Source of the DNA: Panagrolaimus kolymaensis
Taxonomy: Eukaryota; Nematoda; Chromadorea; Rhabditida; Panagrolaimidae
Length of the DNA stretch: 64,000 nucleotides
Reading direction: 5' to 3'
Assembly: GCA_028622995.1 (NCBI GenBank)
Contig: JAJQJQ010000076.1
Location: 186,001-250,000 of the forward strand
Position numbers and translations under genes: made by a program. A model generated the notes under the pieces. That model did no database searches, had not been told where the DNA came from, and saw only the letters and a list, made by a program, of their open reading frames with translations. Of this stretch, positions 51,471 to 61,800 are shown one piece after another (the stretch's first letter is position 1; every line of letters begins with the position of its first letter).

Positions 51471-51929
51471 TATTTTTAACACTCAAATAAATGTCTTTAA
51501 AATTACTAATAAATTTATTATATTTTTTAATTCATTTCTTGCAATAAAAAGCAATGACTTTTTACAAAGAAAATTAAACATAAAATATGTTAGATAATTC
51601 TTTTTATTAATGTTTCTCAACATTTTAGCCGCTTTGAATCCCCAAATATTGCAACCTTTTTTTCCAATTTGGCTTTTTTTATACTGACACGTTCTTGTTC
51701 TATTACTTCGACCAGATCTTATTCAATATTTTTGTACAAATAAACGGGATAAGCTCCGTAAAAAAATACCAACCTTGACCGATTTTTCCCTATCGCTGTC
51801 GATACATGAAAAGAGTTAGACAGTTTGAATGCATTCTATTTAGTCTCACGGTTTTAATAACTTTTATTATTTGGTTTTAAACTTTCTTTTTTTTCAAATT
51901 AAAACTATTTAAAGGTTTAATTTAGATCA
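51471..51929. other. Short intergenic region between the two orphan genes
   Basis: It holds the receptor 3'UTR (AATAAA at 51486-51491) and, at its right end, TTTAG at 51921-51925. That is a likely trans-splice acceptor four bases before the next ATG. The genes are 459 bp apart on the same strand, which is longer than typical nematode operon spacing. Confidence 0.55.
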
Positions 51930-52642
51930 ATGTGCTTTTTATTTCTGATAATCTTCTTCTTTATTAGTAACGCAAAAGCAAATGAAACTTCAAATTTTGG
52001 CGATGCTGCAGGTTTGATGAATTTGTGATATTAAACGAATGCATTTATATTTATTTTACAGTGAATTCCAGCGAGCCCTTGACAAAAATAACCAATTATT
52101 GCATGTCCACTCTTGAATTTGAAGAATTGTATGGAAATAAATCAAAATTTGGAATGGTCATTTCATTCGCTCGAATATTAATTGATGTGGCGTTAGATCA
52201 TATTGGAGAGAATGAGCTCCGGATTTATTTTCATTTGAAGCCACAAAAGTTCGACTTTGCTAATGAAGTAGAAGAAGAACCGGAAGATACTTCGAATCGA
52301 ACTGCGGGATTTTACGAAGCTCTGAAGTATTTTCAATCCATCATATTTATGTTCAATGCAGACTCTTATTTAAAAAACAAATTTTGGCCTGAAGAAATTG
52401 ACATTGCAGTGGAATTTTTAGACAAAAAGTTTCCTGAAATTCGAAAACTATTCAAAATGAAATATAAAGAAGAGGCCGATATTCACAATTGGCGAGTCTT
52501 TGATAAAACTTCGATAGATGAAATGTTTGAAGTTTTAAATCGAACTCGAGCTCAAATCAGTAGAGAAGTACACAAAATGCTTGAACAATCGAGTGATCCA
52601 TTTCAACGAGGGAAATCCATATGTTCCAAAAAAGGACTTTAG
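51930..52642 (+). CDS. Unrecognised small secreted protein
   Basis: Exons 51930-52011 and 52062-52642 give 220 aa. A signal peptide (MCFLFLIIFFFISNAKA) is followed by a mostly helical, acidic, cysteine-poor chain. It includes FGMVISFARILIDVALDHIG, the acidic stretch FANEVEEEPEDTSNRTAGF, AVEFLDKKFPEIRKLFKMKY and a basic C-terminus. Asn-X-Ser/Thr sites occur at several positions. I recognise no domain. It sits 459 bp behind the orphan receptor on the same strand and could be a lineage-specific secreted factor. Any functional link to the receptor is speculation. Polyadenylation signal AATAAA at 52691-52696. Confidence 0.7.
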
Positions 52643-53311
52643 TTTGTTTAAATCCAATTTTAAAAAAGGCTTGTTTTCATTTTTATTAAAAATAAAAATT
52701 TCGAGGGAACTTTCGATTGTCATTTTTTTGAATATGAAAGTTTAAGCTTAAGCAAAAGAATTTTGAAAGTATGGGGTAGCTGAAGACGCCGTTAAATTTT
52801 GAAGCAAAAAATGCTGATGGTCACGCAAACATGCATGTTTGTTTTTTTCTTTCGAAGAACTCAAATTTAATAATAATAAAAGATATTTAGCGTTTATTTA
52901 ATAATTTTTGATAGTGATTTGAAGGCTCTGAATTTCGAGATATAAGAAATTGAATTCATTTTTTCTTTAAATTTTTATGTTCAATCGTAACTACTGCTTT
53001 AAAAAATTGTCTTAAAACCACTAATAAATTTATTTTAATAAATCGTGTACAACGCATTTTTGCAAATAAAAATCAAAGGCTTTTTTTAGAGAGACAACGA
53101 AAAAAACACTGAGTTACTGCTGTGAAATAAAATGTACAATATAAAATAATAAATTTTTCTAACACTTTTTAATCTTATTTGAGTTAACTAAAAACTCATA
53201 CTTTCTTCTATAAACAAACAAATAAAAAACTAACTAAAATTATTTTGAGCAAGAATTCAGGCAACAAAAAATAGAAAAGAACAACAATCTCGAAAAGCTT
53301 TAGAATATTTT
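52643..53311. other. Convergent intergenic region
   Basis: It contains the 3'UTR of the small secreted gene (AATAAA at 52691-52696) and that of the Mondo gene on the other strand. A perfect 16-base palindrome, CAAACATGCATGTTTG, lies at 52826-52841. No gene is seen. Confidence 0.55.
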
Positions 53312-56300
53312 TTAGTTTATTTTATTAATCTCTTTTTTAACATGTTCGGGTAAGGCTGAAGAATTTTTTAAAAGATTTCCTTCCGTTGCCAAATAAATAA
53401 GCATTTGAGATGCTAAAGGTCTTAGCGAAGCAATGGTCCAATTTGAATTTAGCCATCTTTCAACGGATTCGGTTATTTTAGGTTTATTTGTTGGATCAGG
53501 ATGAATTGATTTTGCGAAGGAGTGAATTAAAGGGCGAAGTGTGTGGGCCATCAACCAATATCGATAATCTGATTGACTTTGACTTTTTACGTGTCGATCA
53601 AAAGCTTGTTCAATTTGATTTGTCATATTTGCGCTAGATGTTGATGATGCTGATGCGGCAGTTTGAGATCGGCAAGTTGAGGGTAAATTGGATTGCAACA
53701 TTCTGTAAAAAAATATTAGTTAGCTTTTTTTAATAGAAATTTGCATTAAAAAACTTACGCAATTCTTGCATTAGCTTTTTCAATTTTTTCTTTAAACGAC
53801 ACAAGATCTTGCTTCCGACGATCTGATTCTGTTCGCAATGAACGAATAAACAAAGCTGCTCGATTTAAAACTACAGCATTGGTTGGCTTAATTCCCGCTT
53901 CTTCAATGGCCGGAATTACACCGGTAAGCATATCGAATCCATCTTTCAAAGCATTTCTTCTATTTTTCTCTGCATTCAAATGCAAAATACGCTTTCGTTC
54001 TTCAGGATGCAAGCCTTCTTCAACTTCAGCCCTCGAGGAATTTGCTCGTCGCTTTCGCTTTGGCAACATTTCATCACTTTTATCTCCATTCATATCAGAA
54101 TCAGAAGCAATTGCATCGGAACTTGAAGTGGATGCAGCTTGATTATAATTTGAAATAGGAGATGACCTCGACGAAATATTTGATGGAACTCGTTTATGGG
54201 GTCGGGGATTTCGAAATGACTGCTGCTGAGAAGTTGGAGCAGTGTTAAGCGAAGATTCACCAGCTGCCGAAGCTGAATCACTCTAAAAATTCAAAATTTA
54301 TTATATACCTTTTTCTTAAATTTTTAATAGCCTTACTCTAACTCTAAACATTTGTGGAGCAGAACGAGGTTCATTTCTCAATGTTTGAAAATCTGGCACT
54401 GATGGTGGAAAACTTATGGCTGATGGAGGCTCGACTGACGATGGATTACCCAAAGGACGATAAATATTATTATCTGACATTTCTGAATCCATTTGTTGTT
54501 GTTGTTTAATAAAAGAAGGTTTTTCTAATTTTATTTGTGTCAATCCAAATCCATTATGATGAGGCGAATAATCCATGAGGCTATCATTTTGCTTTATAAC
54601 CATCCCAGATATTTGGGCTTGCTGCTGCGATGGACTTGATGACGATGATTGTTGCTGTTGTTGTTGATGATGAATATTAGAATTTGGAGCTAAATATCTG
54701 CCAATTGGAGAATTACTACCTTGCATTAAATGCAAAGTTTGATTATTAGGCATTATTTGATTTTGTTGTTGTTGCTGCTGTTGTTGAATTAAATTTGTTA
54801 TTGAGCTAGATCCAACTGAATTAGGATTAGATAAATTTAATAATGGCGAACCAAATTGCATATTATTAATATTTCCATTTGACGATGACATACTCATGCT
54901 TCCACTGGGTGATATTCCAAGTGGCGATTGTAGTTGTTGTTGTTGGGGAGATTGAGATTGTTGGTGTTGTTGTTGTAACATTTGTAAGGCTCGTCGATTA
55001 TGTTCATTTTGAAGATGTTGATAATGTTGTTGTTGGACGGTACTTAACCAAAATTGTTGTTGTTGCTGCTGTTGCTGTTGATGGAGATTATTTTCCATAA
55101 TAAATCTATTCCGAAAAGTATTTGAATCTTGATTTGAAAATGGACTCGAAGTTTGAGAGCTTGCAAATACAGGGCTGGGCGAAGGTTGAATAACTGTGCC
55201 ACCACAAACCGCTGCAATAATATGCGATGGCATATAAACTTGAGATTGGGGAGTGGGAGTTCCAAAATTTGTGGATGAAGCTCTTGAATCATCGTTTTGA
55301 AATGATTGGGGACTTGGTTGTAGCTGGGCCACGGAATCATAAATTGCTCTCGAATAAAGTGGCTGAGACATTTGTGTTGACATTAAAACATTTTGTGATA
55401 CAGCCGAAGATTGCCTCGTGGGTTGATGGTGATGGTTCCGATAATCCATTTGCATTGGACTATATTCTTTATATTCTTTATATTCCTTATATTCTTTAGG
55501 GCGATATGGAGGTATTTGTAAATTTGGAGGAACTTGCTGTTCTTGTTGTTGTTGCATTAAATTTGAATCAATCATTGGATTTAAATCTAATCCAGTAACA
55601 TTATTAATTTCATCTATACTTGGTTGCAAGGATAATAAACAAGGTTGCATAATATCTGCATTTCCAAGCGAATCAGCTCCATATTCTTTAGGATTTGGAA
55701 ATATAAATGGCATATTTAATCGATCAAATAATTCATTTGTAAAAACATTATCAAAATCATCATCATCATCGAAATAATCATTATATGATGACATATTTGG
55801 GGTTTGACTTTGTGGTGGTCGAGTTGGAATACAACTACAACTATTTTCCTAAATAAAATTTCCAGAAATTAGCATAAAATTCAAAAGTTTTGGAATCTAA
55901 CTAACTCTTTTTCGACAACATGCTTTAGATCGCTTCTTTGCTGGACGATTATACGTTCTCCATCGCTTATATTGAGCACAAACAGCTTCCATTCGCCTTT
56001 TCCAATACATCCCTTCCAAGACACTTCCTTCAATTTTAGTATGTGTGGTATCATCATCAGGCACAGCAAAATAACAATATGGGGTTTTCTTCTTTTTATC
56101 TGGTTTTCTAACTAAAGCTAATAATTGTTTCCGTAAACAAAATTTTAAATTTAAAATAAATCTTACATTCCATATAATATGCTCTCCAAATAACATTATT
56201 TAAACGTATTCTATGCTTCCATTGCATTTTTAAACCTTTAAAATCTTTCCATTTTGGTGTGGTTAATTTCATATATGCAACATTAATACATTTTTTAAGT

Positions 56301-56656
56301 TTATTTAGTGAAACATCTATTGCAATTGATTGAGTTTTTTCTGGACCAAATTTGTAAAAAGTTACCGGTTTTTCATCTTTTAAAAGTTCCTGGAAATTAA
56401 AATAAATAAATTTATATAGTTTTTTATGGGAAATCACTAACTTTATCCTGTCGAACTACTTTTTCTTGTGAGGTAATATCTGTCATGGAATCATCCACAT
56501 CGACAACGTCAACCTAGAAAGTTTTAATTTTAGTAATAAAAAGTTTAGGAATATAATAATTTTTACTTCATAATCTTCATCATCTTCATCTGGTTTAACT
56601 TCATGTGGATTTGAAGTCATAAAATGGCCACTATGAATTGGTTCTTTTGCTGCCAT
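53312..56656 (-). CDS. mml-1: Mondo/ChREBP-type bHLH-leucine zipper transcription factor
   Basis: Minus-strand exons 56567-56656, 56442-56513, 56167-56389, 55906-56111, 54337-55848, 53759-54282 and 53312-53702 give 1005 aa. The N-terminal Mondo conserved region includes HFMTSNPH, TPKWKDFKGLKMQWKHRIRL, NNVIWRAYYME, TPYCYFAVPDD and VLEGMYWKRRMEAV, then a basic nuclear signal (RPAKKRSK). A long Gln/Ser/Pro-rich middle follows, about 500 residues in one exon with several poly-Gln tracts. The bHLH (about 795-850) has the E-box-reading residues in ILHLNAEKNRRNALKDGF. It continues into a leucine zipper and a C-terminal WLMAHTLRPLIHSFA dimerisation segment. MML-1 pairs with MXL-2 (Mlx) and links nutrient state to transcription and longevity in C. 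elegans. The exon 4 acceptor could be shifted by six bases. Confidence 0.93.
55053..55080 (-). repeat. Poly-glutamine tract in the mml-1 gene
   Basis: Mixed CAA/CAG codons encode nine consecutive glutamines before FWLSTV. Shorter Gln runs occur near 54651-54670 and 54766-54788 in the same exon. Confidence 0.8.
55461..55500 (-). repeat. Nine-base coding repeat (Lys-Glu-Tyr units) inside the mml-1 gene
   Basis: About four imperfect copies of a nine-base unit (TATTCTTTA on the plus strand) encode KEYKEYKEYKEY in the Mondo protein. The phase is a multiple of three, so copy-number changes keep the frame. Confidence 0.8.
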
Positions 56657-57180
56657 GGTTTAATAGATCTTAAAATAATAACAAATAATGAAATTACTGA
56701 GCTTTAGATTGCATTAAAATGGGGAAATATAAATATATATGGAAGGAAGAAATTGAAATAAAAAAGCAACACACGAATCACGAATGCAAAAAATAGAGAA
56801 AAGTAAACGAACGTGATATTGGCAAAATAGTCTCAATTCTAATACTACCGACTTGGCTGAGGGTTTTGTTGCATCAGCCGCAGCTTTGGCATGCCTTTAA
56901 CCTCGAAGCATTTTAAAACATAAAAAGAGAAAAAAATGTTAGTAGTTTAAAAACTAAAGAAAAGAAGAATGGGGCTGATGACGATAATATGCTGAGGAAA
57001 AAAAAGGAACAAACAAACAAAACAAACTGCTGCAGCATAAAAAAATAAAAAAGAAAGTTAAAACAAAAAAGTAATGATTTCTTGAAAAGAATAAAAACTT
57101 TATTTAAATAATCGCGCTTCGTTATAAAATAATTATTATCAAATTTAATAAAAAAAAAGTTTAATATATTTTCCATTTCT

Positions 57181-57186
57181 CACGTG
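57181..57186. promoter_or_regulatory. E-box CACGTG, 525 bp upstream of the mml-1 ATG
   Basis: A perfect CACGTG palindrome, the site bound by Myc/Mondo-Mlx bHLH dimers. Its use is inferred from position only. Confidence 0.35.
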
Positions 57187-57410
57187 TTTCAAATTAAAAG
57201 CGATGATTTTTTTGTTCGTTCGATCTCAATCTCTTAAAACAAAAATTAAAGAAATAAAAAAAACTTTTTTTTGGGCAACAAAAAATAAGACAGACAACGA
57301 TCAGAGACACTATCATCATATTATGTTCCCAATAATAATAAACGCATAGGTCTCACGTCACAGTCCACGCGGCGAACTTTTTTATTTGTTTCCTTGATTT
57401 GGTTTTTGGT

Positions 57411-57416
57411 CACGTG
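57411..57416. promoter_or_regulatory. E-box CACGTG, 755 bp upstream of the mml-1 ATG
   Basis: A second perfect CACGTG, 230 bp from the first. Two such sites this close are uncommon in DNA this AT-rich. Occupancy is not shown by the sequence. Confidence 0.35.
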
Positions 57417-58895
57417 GTGCTGGAAGTGATGAAAAGGTAGTTGTCTTTTTTTCATGGGTTTTTACACGCTACTGCTGATGATAGAAAATACATACATATT
57501 TTCAATGTTTCTTGTTAAAGAAAAAAAGCAAGCAAAACGGGGATCGCTTTTTCTCTCTTCCTTTTCTTTTAAATATTGACTATTGGTTGTTCTTGCATCA
57601 CGAGAAAATAAAGGAGAAGAAAGCACGAAGAAAAGCAAGAAAAGACTATGATGAAGGGAGACACCATTCCTCTCCTCTAAAACATAACTTTTCTTTCTCA
57701 TTTTGAACAAAACTAAAAAACAGCGGTGGTGATTGTTGTTGTTCGCGAGCCTAATCACAGACAAAAAAAATGGAAGGAAGAGCTGATTGAAAATCAATGA
57801 TATTAGATTGAGAGTTCATTGCTGCTGCGACGACAACCCTTTAAACTTTTTTTGTTTTCAATCCATAAAAAAGGAAAATGGACAAAGTTGGTCCCAAATA
57901 TTTTTTTAGTTTTATGAAATTTTTTTGCTGGGTCCAAAGTTAAGGAGTTAAAAATCAAAAAAAAAATAATCGCGTCAAAAAATCGTAGTTGATCAAATTC
58001 ATAAATCTGAAATCAAAGCGCATTGAAAAATCGTTCAAGTGGCTTTTTTTTCCACCCTTTTTGGGTAACAACTAATAAGTTAAGGTTGATGTGATTATTT
58101 TTTTCTTTTGATTATAAAATAAATAAACCTTCGTGCGTGTTGGAAACGAATCGATTTTTTTTTGACTATTACAAAGAACTCAAAGAACAAGCGAAAAAGC
58201 AGCAGCATTTGGGACCACATGCAAATAAATATTATAATCTACTCCCAACCTTTTTTTGATGCTTCAACAAAGAAAAATAATAGTTGTTTACTTTTTTTTT
58301 CTTGAATTCTTTTTGATTTTGCCTCTAAATAAAGGTGCTTTAAAAACTTCCTCAAAATAGAAAAAAAAATATATCAGCCCATACTTCTTTAATGGTAGTT
58401 TTTGACCAAATATCAAAAAAATATATTATCAGTAAATGAGTCTGTGTGTGTCTATCGATTGCTCGATCGTCATGCTTTTTCATTCATTTTTTAACGTTTT
58501 TTTTTAATTTCTACATGCACGAATACGAATGCTGGCGTCGCTGGCGTGTAAATTTTATTTCTCATTTTGTCAAAAAATTGTGACATTAATTTTGTTGGTC
58601 GTTATTTTCTGGTTTTAAAAACTTAATCGGAAAAGAAAAGGTTATCAAATTAAGTTAATATTTTGTTTAATTTATTTTTTAATCTGTTAAATATTTTTGT
58701 TTTTTACAAAGGCAAAAATAAAAATAAAGGCAATAAAGAATTTATTAGAAATTTGGATACATCCCACCAAGAAAAAAATTGATTCAATCAAAACCGAGAT
58801 AAAGTTAATGTAATAATTCACAGAGGTGTTGTTAAACAAACAAATATAAAAATATTATGGCTTTTTCTGATATAAAAAATTATTTTATTTTTAAT

Positions 58896-61800
58896 TTACA
58901 GTGTTTGTATAGCTTGTATTAGCTGATTGAGAGTAGCGGCCAAAGTTGTACTACTTCGAACAAGTTGTTTAGCTTCCGAACCATATTGTTGCCCATCGTA
59001 TGCTTTTTTCATATCAGATACAGTATCAATTAAAGCTCGAAGCATTTGATCTACTTTAGATGTCATTAACTGAGCTTGATATAGCGAATTACTTTTCCTC
59101 AACAATATTTCGGCATATTCTGTTACTTTATCTGCACAATCCACCGTATCCAATACACTTCCCTGCCAATGGGCTTTTGAAGCTGAATGCATAGTCGTTA
59201 CACGAACCATATTTTTACATCTTAAAAAAAATATATGTAACAATACGAAAATTTTAATTAACTTCAAGAAATTTTTATATTTATTAAATTTAGTCTCTTT
59301 TTCTTTTTGTTTTTTTGTTATTACATACCCTGATGCTAATAAACTCAATTCTTCCATCATTTTTTCTTTTTCTATTCCTCCAACGGTTTGACGCTTTCTT
59401 GGACTTTCATTTGGGATATTGTTCATCGTGCTTGAAAGTCGACTTCTCACTTCATTTAATCTGCAAAAAAAGTGAAGAAAAAATATGAGCTAATTTTTTT
59501 GAGCATAAAAAAGAGGAAATGTGAAGAAGAAGAAATTTGGGCTAAGAAAAAAAAACAATTTGTGCCTTATTTTTTAAATTGATTTTCTTCTTTTTTTATT
59601 TCAAAAAAAGGCACGAAATAATTTTGTAAACTTAAAAAAATAAAATAAATAGTTTTGGGTTCTCTATTTTTTTTTGGCAAAATAAATTCGTTTAACGAAT
59701 GTGTATGTAAACATACCGTTGATTGACTTGAGTAAAATCTAATGGCTCATGCACGAGTCGTTGCTTTCCATTCGGAATAATTTTAGCGGAAGTATTTCCA
59801 AATCGATTCGTTACAGGTTGTTCATGGTTTTCGCTTACATCCGAAAGTAATCCTCTATTTAAAAGTGAGGAAGATCTTCGACGACTACAAAATTTATCTA
59901 ATAAATTTCCACCACTTTGTGTTGCAGCCAGCGAAGTTCGATGCAATCTTGCGAGAAGGGGGGAAACCGAAAATCTAAGAAACAAAATTTTTGAAAAACA
60001 TTAAAATTTGACGAAAATTTACTTTGAATTTGGCCCCTCTAAACCTGTAAATTCTTTTAACGACATTCGTCTAACTTGTGGCTTGGATTGAGGATCTTGG
60101 CTTTCCCATTCCTAAAAAAATATAATTAAATTTCAAAAAATCACTCCAGAATTTTTTTATACCTTTCTTGCCGAAGCATAAGTTTTGGGAACAAAATCAT
60201 CGCCAAAATCAAAATCTTTATTATTATCATCCATTGGAAATGTTTTACTTGTAGGTAATCTTTGTGAAAAAAGTACGGATGGCGGCTGTTGATGATTACT
60301 AATACCGCCAAAATTTTGTTGTTTTTGTTGTTGTTGGGCTGCAAAAGGAGAATCCTTTTTGTTGGTTCGGCTTAACAAAGAAGTCTTCTTTAGGGCGTGG
60401 CTAATATTGTTATTTTGAGAAGCAACAAGAGAAGAAGAGGCTTTTTCACTATTAGGTTCTTCTACCTTATTAGAATAGAATAGTATAGGGGAATAAAAAC
60501 GTCTGGGAGGTTTTGGAGGTGGTGGAGATAATGGTTCATCTTCTGCAAAATTAAAGCGCACATGTTTGCGATGAGAAACCATTTTGGGAGATAATTTTTT
60601 TATAATTTAAATTTCAGCTTAACCCACAATTTTCTTTTCGAGATCACAAAAAAGTGGGAGTGTCTCCAACAGAAAAAAGAATAATGAAAAGAATGATTAT
60701 AAAATTTTTGGTTTAAAAACAAATATTTATTTGTTTGAAAACTGGAAAAGTTGGTAATAACATAATTTAAAATAACCCAAATATGGTTAACAAGCCGAAG
60801 AGAGAAGAAAATAACAACAACCACAGAAAAAAATTTGCCGTCTTTAAAAAAAAGAAAAAAAAAGTTGTATTTTCTGACAAAAAGATATTCTTTTTTTTGG
60901 TGGTAAAGAAAAAAAAGTTGCGCCAATTTAGTCTCAACACCAAGGCATATCGAGATGTATTTTTTTTTCTTGAGTCACAACTTTTTTTTTTTTGCTTTTG
61001 CTTTTGCCATCAGCCGACATAAGAGAAGCGCTGCTAAATCAGACTCATGGGAACTCCAGAAAACACTTGTTGAAAAAAAAATAAAATAAGATGCAAGTAT
61101 TTGGAAAAAATGATGCCATTTCAAACATTATTCTTTGTTAAAAAAATTTTTTAACTCTGACTTTAAGCTTTGAGTTTTTAGTTTTTATAAAAAGCAAAAA
61201 CTTACGATTGTTGTTGCTGCTGCCGCAAAGAGAATTAGTCAAATCAATGATTTCAGAATCGGTGCAAATTTTATCCGGGAAAAGAGAGAGAATATTTTCA
61301 ACTTGTTTCTCCTGAAAAAAAAAGTGAGAAAAATTAAAAGTTTTGCAAAAAAAAAAGAAGAAAATAGAGCCTAATAAGTTTTTTAACAGCCATCTTCAAG
61401 CATCTCAAGGGAAATAAATTTAAGAATAAGCATCTTTGGGTTTCTTGGCAACAACACGGAAATGAATGAGTTTTACAAAGGAAAAAGATTGCTACCTCTA
61501 AGAAAGTTGTAATTTCACGCAACTACAAATTTAAAAAAAAGGTGGTAATCTTAATGTTATTATTAATAATAAAACTCTTTGTTTCTTTGTAGAAAAATTG
61601 TAAACAAAAATTTAATTTTTTTAGTTCCAAAATGGCCACACAAAGAACATGAAAAAATGGAGTAAAAAAACATTTCTACTCTATTTCTTTTTTAAACATT
61701 CACCGACAGGATGCCGAATGCTTTAAGGGTAACAATGATTTTTTTATGAAATAGCATTCGGAAACAACATGAATATGTACATGCATGCTTTTTGGCCCCA

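Larger units (their letters stand above)
56657..58895. other. Intergenic region upstream of mml-1 and downstream of the FERM gene
   Basis: It holds the mml-1 promoter (minus-strand transcription to the left) and the 3'UTR of the FERM-domain gene. Two perfect CACGTG E-boxes lie at 57181-57186 and 57411-57416. The open frames at 57462-57797 are low-complexity artefacts. No other gene is seen. Confidence 0.6.

Noticed and set aside
57462..57797. A 111-codon open frame on the minus strand upstream of mml-1
   Set aside because: Phe/Leu/Ser-rich chance frame in the promoter region with no domain.
60600..60926. A 108-codon minus-strand open frame
   Set aside because: It lies inside an intron of the FERM gene and is Phe/Lys-rich low complexity.
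61714..61761. A 9-bp perfect inverted repeat (CCGAATGCT with AGCATTCGG)
   Set aside because: The stem does not extend inward or outward, so it is too short for a microRNA precursor or a transposon end.
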